From: a virus
Virus record (IMG/VR): IMGVR_UViG_3300020051_000028
Location: 1-44,503 of that record
Length of the DNA stretch: 44,503 nt
Direction: 5' to 3' (one strand)
The notes under the pieces are model-generated. The model was not told the DNA's origin. It searched no databases and saw only the letters and a list, made by a program, of their open reading frames with translations. The position numbers and the translations under genes were made by a program. This document shows, one piece after another, positions 33,821 to 41,020 of the stretch; within the stretch, counting starts at the first letter, position 1; every line of letters starts with the position of its first letter.

Positions 33821-34558
33821 ATGGCAACTAAAAAAGCACCTCGCAAGAGGAAGGAGTCGGATATAACAAACGAATTTGAATCAGCTTATAAGAAGAGCTT
33901 CGAATGCTCTAATATAACTCTGAAGAAAATGTTCCCAATAACAGACAATCAAACAGCCTTTTACTATTTGTCCCAAAATGAAAAAACGAACATGATTTTC
34001 TTAAACGGACCTGCTGGATCTGCTAAAAGTTATCTGGCAATATATACAGGACTGGAGCTTTTGAGGGATAGAAAAATAGATCGAATCATATATATTCGTT
34101 CAGTAGTTGAAAGCTCATCCAGATCAATCGGTGCTTTACCCGGTGAATTGGAAGATAAATTCCTACCATACGCCGCAGTTTGCTTGGAAAAGGCTGGGGA
34201 GATAGTTGATAAACCAACACTCAACGCCCTTCTAGAACAAGAGTATATCAAAGCAATACCCGTTAACTTTGTCAGAGGATTGACCTTCAACAATGCTTTG
34301 GTAGTAGTTGATGAGGCACAAAACTTAAACAAATCAGAATTGGTGACAATTCTTACGAGATTTGGTAGACATAGCAAATATATTATCTCTGGCGATTTGA
34401 ATCAGAGCGATATCAAGGATTCAGGCTTTAAGGATATTTTTACTAAATTCGATACCGAGTTTTCTAGAAAAAACAATATTCATTGTGTGAATTTTGATAC
34501 ATCCGATATTGTCAGATCACAAATCTTGAAGCATATCACGCAAGTTCTCGGAGTTTGA
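33821..34558 (+). CDS. phoH: PhoH-like ATPase
   Basis: A 245-residue PhoH-family P-loop ATPase. Walker A is GPAGSAKS at 63-70, Walker B is VVVDEAQN around 161-168, and IIYIRSVVES and YIISGDLNQSD are further family elements. PhoH-like proteins are widespread in marine phages; their role is not settled, with links to phosphate stress and RNA metabolism. The gene stands alone on the plus strand between two minus-strand blocks. It has a TTAAATA box seven bases before the ATG and a strong two-way terminator after its stop. Confidence 0.92.
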   Translation: MATKKAPRKRKESDITNEFESAYKKSFECSNITLKKMFPITDNQTAFYYLSQNEKTNMIFLNGPAGSAKSYLAIYTGLELLRDRKIDRIIYIRSVVESSSRSIGALPGELEDKFLPYAAVCLEKAGEIVDKPTLNALLEQEYIKAIPVNFVRGLTFNNALVVVDEAQNLNKSELVTILTRFGRHSKYIISGDLNQSDIKDSGFKDIFTKFDTEFSRKNNIHCVNFDTSDIVRSQILKHITQVLGV

Positions 34559-34562
34559 CACA

Positions 34563-34594
34563 AAAACACCCCTCATTAATTTGAGGGGTGTTTT
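34563..34594 (+). terminator. Bidirectional terminator between phoH and the convergent gene
   Basis: A 13-bp perfect stem AAAACACCCCTCA / TGAGGGGTGTTTT with a TTAATT loop, having A and T runs on both sides. It can end both phoH on the plus strand and the minus-strand transcript that stops at 34611. Confidence 0.88.
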
Positions 34595-34610
34595 ATCAGA
34601 ACATCGACAG

Positions 34611-35357
34611 TTAAACGATGTCATCATTCAACCCAGACATGGCTAGGTCTATTCTTAATTCCGAACTATGTTTACTGGGGTCTAGCTTAAATTTATTGAT
34701 TCGATCCTTATCGAATTGTATAGATGCTTCGACATAATTTGATAAAGTTTTTCCGTTTTTCTTCATATAAGATTTTACGTAATTATGTTTTTCTGGGTTG
34801 AATTTTGATAATTTGTCCAATCTAAAATTCAAATCGCTAACTTCAAAAAATGAGCCATCCTTTTTATTATTAAAAAGAGATTTGATTTTGTTTTTTACTA
34901 TGTGCTTAACAATGCTCCAATCATCGGTTTTTTTCTCACGCATCTCATCGTATTTCATACCAATATAAGCATCCTCTAGTGAAACAGAATCTTTAACACC
35001 TTCGACCATATCCTCCTGACGATTTTTTAGCCATTGGTCAATATCGAATGGTTTCATCGGTCTATTTTCAAAATCATAAACCATGTTCATCAACTTATAA
35101 TAAATTGATTTCTCTTCGGGCGCTTGTGTAGAGTAATTGTAATTTAAAATCACATCATCCGATAAGTATGGAGATCTCTCGATTTTATCGAAATCCACCA
35201 CATAATTACTAGCTCCAGTATATTCTTCTATTATATCCGAGAATCTTTCACATATTTCTTTGCGTGTTATACTATCTCGCTCCCCAGCCTTTATAACAAT
35301 CGAAATCGGAAAATGAACTGGTCCATAGGTCCATTTAGTTTTTTTATCTTCGTTCAT
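34611..35357 (-). CDS. Hypothetical charged protein
   Basis: An unrecognised protein of 248 residues from the ATG at 35357, which lies just after the preceding stop; a longer form from 35396 would overlap that gene. It has a beta-type N-terminal half (GPVHFPISIVIKAGERDS) and a helical, Lys/Asp-rich C-terminal half. No catalytic motif is visible. It ends before the two-way terminator and is therefore the last gene of its operon. Confidence 0.65.
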   Translation of the reverse strand: MNEDKKTKWTYGPVHFPISIVIKAGERDSITRKEICERFSDIIEEYTGASNYVVDFDKIERSPYLSDDVILNYNYSTQAPEEKSIYYKLMNMVYDFENRPMKPFDIDQWLKNRQEDMVEGVKDSVSLEDAYIGMKYDEMREKKTDDWSIVKHIVKNKIKSLFNNKKDGSFFEVSDLNFRLDKLSKFNPEKHNYVKSYMKKNGKTLSNYVEASIQFDKDRINKFKLDPSKHSSELRIDLAMSGLNDDIV

Positions 35358-35361
35358 ATTT

Positions 35362-35595
35362 TTATAACCATCTTTTACAAGTAAAACTCGAACCATTCAG
35401 GTCTGTCGTGGATTCTTCAAGATTGATGAGTCCGTGAATTTTTACATGGTTTTCGTAAATCTCAGCTAATGCTTTTCCATCTCTGGTATTGAGAATGCCC
35501 TCTAAGAAACTCAGAGAAACGTTGCAATCACCGCTATTCAACACTGGTCTACCGTTGACCATGTTCACCGTATCGGGTTCTTTATAATGATTCAT
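35362..35595 (-). CDS. Small hypothetical protein
   Basis: A 77-residue protein not recognised. It has a GTAAATA box eight bases before the ATG, the longest spacing of the set, and the box lies in the last codons of the ATPase gene before it. The gene is followed after four bases by the next start. Confidence 0.6.
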   Translation of the reverse strand: MNHYKEPDTVNMVNGRPVLNSGDCNVSLSFLEGILNTRDGKALAEIYENHVKIHGLINLEESTTDLNGSSFTCKRWL

Positions 35596-35598
35596 AAC

Positions 35599-36378
35599 TT
35601 AATTATTTACACAATTTTTAAAAATATCTAGACATTTTGAGGAGTAACCTTCTTCAATATCAAATATTTTCATATCTTTTTGGAACAAAACGAATGGGGA
35701 ATGTGTTGCAATGATTATTTGGTATTCCTCGGTCAAATCATTCAAAAGGTTGAATAATTCCAATTGTTTCGGGAGAGATAATGCTCTTTCCGGTTCATCT
35801 AAAATTAATGTGGGTTTTCCGTCCCTCGGTAATGTTCGTATATAGTCAGACTCCGCTCGTTGCGTTGGATGTTCTGAAACATATACCGTCAAATCCGGTG
35901 GATTCTTTGCCATATTGAGAAGCTTGTTAAGCTTGATCATTCGATATTGTCCGGATGATGGTTTATCCATCAGATATTGAAATTGTTCTGTTTCGGTTGT
36001 CATACCATCTTCAGAAAGAATTTCATTATGTGTGAACCATGCCCACTGATCGATCTTTGTATCCCCATCATTATAAAAAGATGCAACACCGTCCCATTCA
36101 ACCACACAGTCACTAGATGACGGGGAATATGCTCTATACACCCAAGGGAAGTGTGCCTGACATTGTGCGCCTAGGGCCAACTCCGAGCTAATTCTCGACC
36201 ATCCCCCTTTTTCAATGCCACAATATGCTTTGATCATTTTCAACACACAACTTTTACCAACACCATTTGGACCGAATAGACAATTTACCTTATCGGATTC
36301 GAAATCGAATTTAATTCCGGGATAGAAACCGGGCATCTCTGTGAGAAATCCGTTTAGAATTTTAATACTTTTAACCAT
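35599..36378 (-). CDS. ABC/RecF-type ATPase (AAA_21)
   Basis: A 259-residue ATPase with Walker A GPNGVGKS at 36-43, a signature-like SSGQYRMIKLN, Walker B TLILDEPERALS and the H-loop ATHSPFVLF. This is the layout of stand-alone ABC-type ATPases related to RecF, OLD and SMC heads, with no long coiled-coil arm. Such proteins sense DNA ends or act in defence and anti-defence; no partner nuclease domain is present in the protein or its neighbours. The start follows an imperfect CTAAACA sequence. Confidence 0.85.
   Translation of the reverse strand: MVKSIKILNGFLTEMPGFYPGIKFDFESDKVNCLFGPNGVGKSCVLKMIKAYCGIEKGGWSRISSELALGAQCQAHFPWVYRAYSPSSSDCVVEWDGVASFYNDGDTKIDQWAWFTHNEILSEDGMTTETEQFQYLMDKPSSGQYRMIKLNKLLNMAKNPPDLTVYVSEHPTQRAESDYIRTLPRDGKPTLILDEPERALSLPKQLELFNLLNDLTEEYQIIIATHSPFVLFQKDMKIFDIEEGYSSKCLDIFKNCVNN
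35604..35610 (-). promoter_or_regulatory. Late-promoter-like box GTAAATA
   Basis: Eight bases before the ATG at 35595, inside the last codons of the ATPase gene. Weaker first base and longest spacing of the set. Confidence 0.45.
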
Positions 36379-36381
36379 GAC

Positions 36382-36639
36382 TTATTGTTTAGTTGACCAT
36401 GATGTTCCCTCAAACCAAGATAATCCAGAACTTTTAGGATTTTCCAATGGAACTGGTTTTGGAGATGTGTCAGGAATTACCCTGTTTTGTTCTTGCAGTT
36501 CGACCACACCCTCAATAGCCTTTTCTTCTGTGGGGGCTATTACAACTCTTTCACTATCGGTTGCTACGTATTGTCCCCCAAATTTCTTAACCTCAATTTT
36601 AAAATTTTCATCCTCAGATGATTGAATATCGTATTTCAT
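36382..36639 (-). CDS. Small hypothetical protein
   Basis: An 85-residue protein from the ATG at 36639; an upstream in-frame TTG at 36675 is less likely. It begins MKYDIQSSEDENFKIEVKKF and looks like a small beta domain followed by a Pro-rich tail. It ends three bases before the ATPase gene, so the two are probably translated together. Not recognised. Confidence 0.6.
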   Translation of the reverse strand: MKYDIQSSEDENFKIEVKKFGGQYVATDSERVVIAPTEEKAIEGVVELQEQNRVIPDTSPKPVPLENPKSSGLSWFEGTSWSTKQ

Positions 36640-36675
36640 ACGATTAAATCGTCGCACAACAAAGCAATTTGTCAA

Positions 36676-37179
36676 TCACTTTTTAACAACTTTATTTTTA
36701 TATTTTCCTTTTAAAGGAACATTCAATTTGGATGTATCTTGCGCAGATGTATTAACAATCTTGAATTGATTGTCTTTATTGAAAATGAAGCTAATGTTTC
36801 TCTTCGGATCACCATAGGGTTTTCCGTTTGCATTGTGTCCTATAATTCTAGATCCGACAACAACATTATTTTTACCCGATTTTGTTATTCCCTTTCTTTG
36901 ATCCATAACATAACCAGCGTCTAATAAAATATCGCTATATGCTTTTAAAAGTCCTCCAGACCCCACATCATAACCTTGTCTAAGGGAGTCTCCAATATCC
37001 CTCATACCTCTTTCCAATCCATGTAAAGGTTTTGTCACTTCGGGAGCGACGTAATCTAAAGCCTTTGCACCACCTTTAATCGCGGCACCAACCAATCCAC
37101 CAGCAACTCTTGCTGGTGCAGCAATATTTCTCCAAAATCCTTCGTCTAATATTTCGGTTTGTGATAATTTACGCGACAT
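36676..37179 (-). CDS. Hypothetical late protein, possible head-internal protein
   Basis: A 167-residue protein with a leader-like start (MSRKLSQTEILDE followed by Gly, an L-x-E site), an Ala/Gly-rich helix (ARVAGGLVGAAIKGGAKALD) and a basic beta-type C-terminus. The helix could contact membranes or pack in the capsid. The ATG lies inside the end of the endonuclease gene before it (11-base overlap); a TTAAATA box sits 27 bases upstream inside that gene. The function is unknown. Confidence 0.65.
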   Translation of the reverse strand: MSRKLSQTEILDEGFWRNIAAPARVAGGLVGAAIKGGAKALDYVAPEVTKPLHGLERGMRDIGDSLRQGYDVGSGGLLKAYSDILLDAGYVMDQRKGITKSGKNNVVVGSRIIGHNANGKPYGDPKRNISFIFNKDNQFKIVNTSAQDTSKLNVPLKGKYKNKVVKK

Positions 37180-37927
37180 TTACTTCGATCCCTTTCTCAG
37201 CTACATTATTTAACCCAACATCTACTGGAGTAATGATTGATAATTTCCTTCTAAGTCTAGCTACCCTCAATTTTTCTCTGGTTTCATCGGAATGTTTAAA
37301 CCCTAGAGCGTTGCTATTCCCCTTCCTAGACATACTCATTTTAGCCTTGGCTTCTTCTGATAGTTTTGTTCCCAATCTAATTTGTTTGAGTTTTTCTCTA
37401 GATTCAATAGACATTTTTTTACCCAAATTAAGTTGTCTCATTTTTTCCTTATGTTCTTCGCTGTGAGGTTTTCCGTATTTACCTAGTCTGGATTGTCTTA
37501 TTTTTTCCTTTGTTTCTTCTGAATGTTTTCGACCGATTTGCCCCAAACTTATATTTCTTTTAGTTTTCTCAGAACTTTTGACTCCAGTTCTATCATTAGA
37601 GGATTTGCATATGTTGTAACCGTTTTTAGGATTTGCAGAGTCGAATAATTCTATATAATACTTCTCCTTTTCTAAAAGAATTTCATTATCCTTCAATTTA
37701 TTGAAATCTTTCATAATTTCTAATATTTCAATATTGAAAGAATTCCATCCATGTTTTATTATAGCATTTTCGAAATAATAACGACCATTAGATTTTTTTT
37801 CACAACTTTTATGACAACTTAATCTGTAATAGATATTCACCGATTTACCTATATAAATTTTTCCATTATTGATGCAAGTCAATTTATATACACCAGCTTC
37901 TTTGGGATATTTTATATTATTTTTCAT
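37169..37927 (-). CDS. GIY-YIG homing endonuclease with NUMOD3 repeats
   Basis: A 252-residue free-standing homing endonuclease. The GIY-YIG domain has GVYKL at 12-16 and KIYIGKS at 23-29, with Arg35 and an NGYN element later. Residues 115-235 hold five DNA-binding NUMOD3-like repeats, each with a (H/M/L)SxExxxKxxxxxxG pattern, for example GRKHSEETKEKIRQSRLGK. It fits in the operon without gaps: its ATG overlaps the previous TGA and its 3' end overlaps the next start by 11 bases. Its last codons cover a late box, suggesting insertion between a promoter and its gene. Confidence 0.92.
   Translation of the reverse strand: MKNNIKYPKEAGVYKLTCINNGKIYIGKSVNIYYRLSCHKSCEKKSNGRYYFENAIIKHGWNSFNIEILEIMKDFNKLKDNEILLEKEKYYIELFDSANPKNGYNICKSSNDRTGVKSSEKTKRNISLGQIGRKHSEETKEKIRQSRLGKYGKPHSEEHKEKMRQLNLGKKMSIESREKLKQIRLGTKLSEEAKAKMSMSRKGNSNALGFKHSDETREKLRVARLRRKLSIITPVDVGLNNVAEKGIEVNVA
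37207..37213 (-). promoter_or_regulatory. Late-promoter-like box TTAAATA inside the endonuclease gene
   Basis: Lies in the last codons of the GIY-YIG gene, 27 bases before the ATG at 37179, further away than the usual 5-8. Confidence 0.45.
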
Positions 37928-38364
37928 ATATCCACTTCCAAGTTTTTCCCGGCTACATCCACTAATGAAACATCTATTAGTGCATCTAAATGTTGGTGAA
38001 TGAAATTCTTACCAATGAGAATTTTGTGACTATTTTCGGATCGATTTCCGATTGAAAATGGAACATCTTTAAATATCTTATTCCCAAATTTCACATCAAA
38101 TAAAACCACAGGTCTTTCCTCTTTGTTACCAGCACCCAAATTAATAGTAATGGTGTCAACCAATTCCTTTTCGACATTCATACCACCTTCTGTGGTGAAC
38201 CTGACCAACTTTCCATCGGATTGAATGTCCTCACCATGTAAAACATTAAAGGCACCATTACCAGAATCCAATTTAGCTTTGATTGGTCCAATACCATTCA
38301 AAGTGATGATCTCCTCAAGACCAACCACCAATTTTTCCACGAAAAATTGTTTAAATGTTACCAT
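37924..38364 (-). CDS. Retropepsin-like aspartic protease (RimB/zinc-protease-like)
   Basis: A 146-residue protein. IKAKLDSGNGAFNVLHGEDI resembles the D(S/T)G active-site region of single-domain retropepsins, and ERPVVLFDVKFGNKIF plus GNRSENSHKILIGKNFI matches the second half of the ATP-dependent zinc protease/RimB family (RSxxxxxxLIGxxF). Such enzymes work as dimers. The first ten residues, MVTFKQFFVE, closely resemble the T4 capsid-targeting leader MKTYQEFIAE, so it may be packaged in the head and clipped by gp21. TAATG couples it to the gene before. Confidence 0.7.
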   Translation of the reverse strand: MVTFKQFFVEKLVVGLEEIITLNGIGPIKAKLDSGNGAFNVLHGEDIQSDGKLVRFTTEGGMNVEKELVDTITINLGAGNKEERPVVLFDVKFGNKIFKDVPFSIGNRSENSHKILIGKNFIHQHLDALIDVSLVDVAGKNLEVDI

Positions 38365-38783
38365 TAAAATGTGAATTCTTCTTCCTCTGGTCCGTCGTTG
38401 GCGAAATCCGCAATGTCATCCAATTCATTCCAAACATCTGAAATATAATCTTCAGCCTTGATAATCTTAGCAACCATCCAAGTTTCTAGAGATTGACCCT
38501 GACAATGACTTAAAAGAATATCAGCGCGTTTTATGATCTTACGTAAAGCCTTTTCAATAATCTCATTATCTAAATCATCATCTTCGACTATGTCCTCACC
38601 AAGACCATCATCCACGATCTCGGGTTCTACTTGCATAGGAGGTTCTAGAGAAATAATCGCCTCCGCATCCTCATCTTGAAAAACATTATCCTGATTATAT
38701 TCATCGGCATATGCTTGCTCATTAGGATTGGAATAATTTTCCCAAATTACATTATTCTCATCTCTTTTAAATTTCTTACCCAT
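38364..38783 (-). CDS. Acidic hypothetical protein with small helical domain
   Basis: A 139-residue, strongly acidic protein. The C-terminal part (ALRKIIKRADILLSH, then WMVAKIIKAEDYISDVWNEL) resembles a short helical motif that recurs in small structural proteins of T4-like marine phages, where the usual text is WxxAKxxKAxDYxxxV. The function is not known. A CTAAATA box lies five bases before the ATG. Confidence 0.65.
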   Translation of the reverse strand: MGKKFKRDENNVIWENYSNPNEQAYADEYNQDNVFQDEDAEAIISLEPPMQVEPEIVDDGLGEDIVEDDDLDNEIIEKALRKIIKRADILLSHCQGQSLETWMVAKIIKAEDYISDVWNELDDIADFANDGPEEEEFTF

Positions 38784-38788
38784 TATAA

Positions 38789-38795
38789 TATTTAG
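38789..38795 (-). promoter_or_regulatory. Late-promoter-like box CTAAATA
   Basis: Five bases before the ATG at 38783. Confidence 0.6.
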
Positions 38796-39148
38796 TTAAT
38801 CTTATTAAGTTGCTTTTTCAAATCTCCTTCTGATGTGGATGAAGATATGATACCCAATAAAGTAGGGAGAATTTCCTCCCTAGCATTTGTATATTTTTTC
38901 ATCTGCATCTGTGATTGGAGATTTAACAATGTATTTGCTTGTTCTGGAGATGGCTCGAATAATGCAGCGTCGATCATATCAGAAATGTATTTGTCTTCTC
39001 CAGCCGATGACATCGGCATGGTTTCTTGAGGTGCTGGAGCAGTTGCATCTTGCACATCTTGAGGCTGCTGAGACATGTCAGGCATTTCTCCATCTTCTTT
39101 GATGATTTTAAGAAAACCGTCAATTAGTTTTAATGTTTTAGAATCCAT
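38792..39148 (-). CDS. Hypothetical protein, possible head-internal protein
   Basis: A 118-residue protein with a leader-like N-terminus ending IIKE before Asp at residue 18, a Gln/Pro-rich linker, and a helical C-terminus (ALFEPSPEQANTLLNLQ). Not recognised. It lies between other small late genes but has no TAAATA box of its own; it begins one base from the stop of the gene before. Confidence 0.65.
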   Translation of the reverse strand: MDSKTLKLIDGFLKIIKEDGEMPDMSQQPQDVQDATAPAPQETMPMSSAGEDKYISDMIDAALFEPSPEQANTLLNLQSQMQMKKYTNAREEILPTLLGIISSSTSEGDLKKQLNKIN

Positions 39149-39149
39149 A

Positions 39150-39593
39150 TTAATAGGTTGTTTGTATTGGTCCGGGTCTATTAGCGTTTTTTAATGCATC
39201 TTCCAACGCTTTAGTCCCCTTTTCATAAGTTTGGACTGCTTTCCCAGCTAAATTTTGTCGTTTTCTCATTGCCTGTTTAGCCTTTTGTGCAGATGTCCCT
39301 AATCCTCTGGCAGCTAATCCTTTAAGACCAGATGCCGCTGTCGATCCCAATTTTTCGACTTCTTGATCGACCTGATAAGTTCCAGTCCCAGCATTTATAC
39401 TTTCAGCCTCTTCCTCATTGTTCGATACAGTCAATGCAATTGTTTTGGAACCTGTGTCGATGTAAATCATATCAGTATCCCTAATAACAGAAACCGGGAC
39501 ACCTTTAGATTTTAAGAAATCTATAAGTTCCCATTTCGGATCTCCACTATTTTCGGGGTTAAACTCTTCTAAAAGATTGAGAAAACGACTCAT
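39150..39593 (-). CDS. Hypothetical late protein, possible head-internal protein
   Basis: A 147-residue protein starting MSRFLNLLEE, a possible L-x-E leader site, then a beta-type part (VSVIRDTDMIYIDTGSKTIA) and a basic Ala/Lys-rich helical C-terminus that could bind DNA. Not assigned to a named family. The box before it (TTAAATA, five bases from the ATG) contains the stop codon of the upstream gene. Confidence 0.68.
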   Translation of the reverse strand: MSRFLNLLEEFNPENSGDPKWELIDFLKSKGVPVSVIRDTDMIYIDTGSKTIALTVSNNEEEAESINAGTGTYQVDQEVEKLGSTAASGLKGLAARGLGTSAQKAKQAMRKRQNLAGKAVQTYEKGTKALEDALKNANRPGPIQTTY

Positions 39594-39598
39594 ATGTA

Positions 39599-39605
39599 TA
39601 TTTAA
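39599..39605 (-). promoter_or_regulatory. Late-promoter-like box TTAAATA
   Basis: Five bases before the ATG at 39593; the stop of the upstream gene is inside the box. Confidence 0.6.
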
Positions 39606-40141
39606 TACATCAGGGTCATCTTATTTGCCACCTGATCGAAATGATCCTTTATATCTTTTAGTCCCGTTTTTTCCAAATATTTCTTAATATGTTTGAAAGT
39701 CTTTGGTTTGGTATCTTTTTCAAAAAAAACTTTCAGTTTTGGAATTATTTCCCCATCAAATCTTTCAAATCTTTCAATTACTTCTGAAAAATCCATAACA
39801 TCCTCCATTATTTTGAATCCAAATATGGATTTTAATTTTCTCAACAGAGAATTTCGAAACGGGTCTTTTGTTAAAAAATTACTATAAAAACATAATTTAT
39901 AATTCGAATCCTGCCTAATGATATGGTCACATACTGTTTTTATGAAAGCATGTGAATATATTACTTTATTATATTTTTTGGAAAAGTCGAAGGTTGCATC
40001 AATAAACATATCCTTCAGAATTTGAGCAAAGAATATATTGGTATGTTTAAAGATTAAGTCAATATCAGTAAAAATTATACGATCATCATGTAAAATGAGC
40101 TTAGTGTAATTCTCCTCTGTTATAGTTTCGTAATCGTTCAT
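39602..40141 (-). CDS. Hypothetical protein
   Basis: A 179-residue protein from the ATG at 40141, which overlaps the TGA of the 64-residue gene before it (ATGA). The same frame stays open further upstream to a TTG at 40279, but that part overlaps the 64-residue gene in another frame. The product is helical with several Phe/Tyr-rich stretches and an internal YSHAFIKTVCDHIIRQDSN; I do not recognise it. The end overlaps the box of the next gene. Confidence 0.6.
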   Translation of the reverse strand: MNDYETITEENYTKLILHDDRIIFTDIDLIFKHTNIFFAQILKDMFIDATFDFSKKYNKVIYSHAFIKTVCDHIIRQDSNYKLCFYSNFLTKDPFRNSLLRKLKSIFGFKIMEDVMDFSEVIERFERFDGEIIPKLKVFFEKDTKPKTFKHIKKYLEKTGLKDIKDHFDQVANKMTLMY

Positions 40142-40332
40142 ATCTCTATAAGATTCATATAAAATATTTGACCAGTTGGACCATCCATAGGTCTTACAGT
40201 TATTAATTCTTTGCTTAAATCTGGGAAATTTTTCCAAACATTGCCTATACGAATCCATCTGTTTTTTACTATAGACCAACCCAATTGCCTATGTATTTGT
40301 CTTTTTGCCCTGTTTTTATAATGTTTATTCAT
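40138..40332 (-). CDS. 64-residue protein carrying a gp23-like signature
   Basis: The start overlaps the preceding endonuclease stop (TAATG) and the stop overlaps the next start (ATGA), so it fits the operon on both sides. After a basic start (HYKNRAKRQIHRQLGWS) it reads NFPDLSKELITVRP then MDGPTGQIFYM. This resembles the conserved gp23 block, present in the capsid protein of this phage as TFPELISNEICGVQPMGGPV followed by GLAFAL. It could be a small separate protein, or a remnant of a second capsid-type gene. The function is unknown. Confidence 0.55.
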   Translation of the reverse strand: MNKHYKNRAKRQIHRQLGWSIVKNRWIRIGNVWKNFPDLSKELITVRPMDGPTGQIFYMNLIEI

Positions 40333-40772
40333 TATAAATTCAGCATATCAGGCGTTCTTTTGATGTCAACATAATCTTTTGGAAATTTACCCAATCTGGC
40401 ATTTACAATAGAATTGTAAAATTTCTCATCAAACAAAACACCACATTTAATTTGCCAATCAAGTTCCGCGTATTTCATATGAAATTTAGAATTACACAAT
40501 TCTACTACTTCTCTTGTAAAGTAATTTATTCCATATTTTTGAATATCTTCTAATAATTGTTTAGAACTTCCCCAATAATTTTGCAAATCATTATCCCTCC
40601 ATACAATTTTGTCCCTTTTTCTACTTTTATTAGCTTTTAATCTAGTTTTTTTGAGTATTTGTTTTATACCTATATAATATTTTTTAACACTGTCTGGATG
40701 ATTATTTCTAATTAAGTAAACAATTCCCATATAATCAGTAATATTCTCAGGCAATCCTATCCAATCACTCAC
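40332..40772 (-). CDS. GIY-YIG endonuclease (Seg-like)
   Basis: A 146-residue GIY-YIG protein with GIVYLI at 16-21 and KYYIGIK at 31-37, followed by LQNYWGSSKQLLEDIQKYGI and FTREVVELC, the layout of small phage endonucleases related to Seg proteins. No separate DNA-binding domain follows, so it may bind through its C-terminal helix. The start is a GTG, five bases after an ATAAATA box. The gene sits between two genes that carry parts of the capsid signature. Confidence 0.85.
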   Translation of the reverse strand: MSDWIGLPENITDYMGIVYLIRNNHPDSVKKYYIGIKQILKKTRLKANKSRKRDKIVWRDNDLQNYWGSSKQLLEDIQKYGINYFTREVVELCNSKFHMKYAELDWQIKCGVLFDEKFYNSIVNARLGKFPKDYVDIKRTPDMLNL

Positions 40773-40777
40773 AATTT

Positions 40778-40784
40778 TATTTAT
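40778..40784 (-). promoter_or_regulatory. Late-promoter-like box ATAAATA
   Basis: Five bases before the GTG start at 40772 of the Seg-like endonuclease; supports the GTG start. Confidence 0.6.
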
Positions 40785-40855
40785 TAAACTGTCAAATGGA
40801 AATTATTTTCAACTTTTTTCAATTTACCCCCTTGACATTTTAAAATAGTAAATTA

Positions 40856-40879
40856 GGTAGGGGTGGTGGGCGGGCTTGG
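40856..40879 (+). other. G-rich tract with quadruplex potential
   Basis: The core GGGGTGGTGGGCGGG at 40860-40874, with GG on either side, is a rare G-rich block in an AT-rich genome. It has at least four G runs of two or more, so a two-layer quadruplex is possible. Confidence 0.5.
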
Positions 40880-40910
40880 TACAAGATATAATTAATAATA
40901 AATCATAATC

Positions 40911-40930
40911 TATTATTATTAATAATAATA
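40911..40930. repeat. 20-bp perfect AT palindrome flanked by direct repeats
   Basis: TATTATTATT followed by its exact reverse complement. It is bordered by AATCATAATC on the left (40901-40910) and AATCTTAATC on the right (40931-40940), which match in nine of ten bases. Confidence 0.8.
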
Positions 40931-40944
40931 AATCTTAATCAATG

Positions 40945-40993
40945 TACAATAATAAAGATTTACAGTGTTCGTCGCGAAGCGACTATTATTGTA
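40945..40993. repeat. Nested inverted repeat with GC hairpin
   Basis: Outer arms TACAATAATA (40945-40954) and TATTATTGTA (40984-40993) enclose a hairpin GTCGC-GAA-GCGAC at 40971-40983 placed next to the right arm. The base-rich hairpin is not followed by a T run, so a terminator is less likely than a protein- or replication-linked structure. Confidence 0.7.
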
Positions 40994-41020
40994 ATTATAG
41001 TGAACCCAAAAATCAAAAAG

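Larger units (their letters stand above)
40773..41020. repeat. Repeat-rich non-coding spacer
   Basis: The largest gene-free stretch (248 bases). It contains a G-rich tract, a 20-bp perfect palindrome flanked by near-identical 10-base direct repeats, and a nested inverted repeat with a GC hairpin. No open frame or tRNA was found in it. The late box for the GIY-YIG gene is at its left end. Confidence 0.75.

Noticed and set aside
40261-40267. A AAA AAC heptamer that could join the 64-residue frame to the downstream frame by a -1 slip.
   Set aside because: The 64-residue gene has proper coupling at both ends (TAATG before, ATGA after) and its own gp23-like text beyond the heptamer, so two separate genes explain the region better.
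40833-40870. Sigma70-type promoter from TTGACA in the non-coding spacer.
   Set aside because: A -35-like TTGACA is present but no -10 hexamer at 16-18 bases spacing was found.
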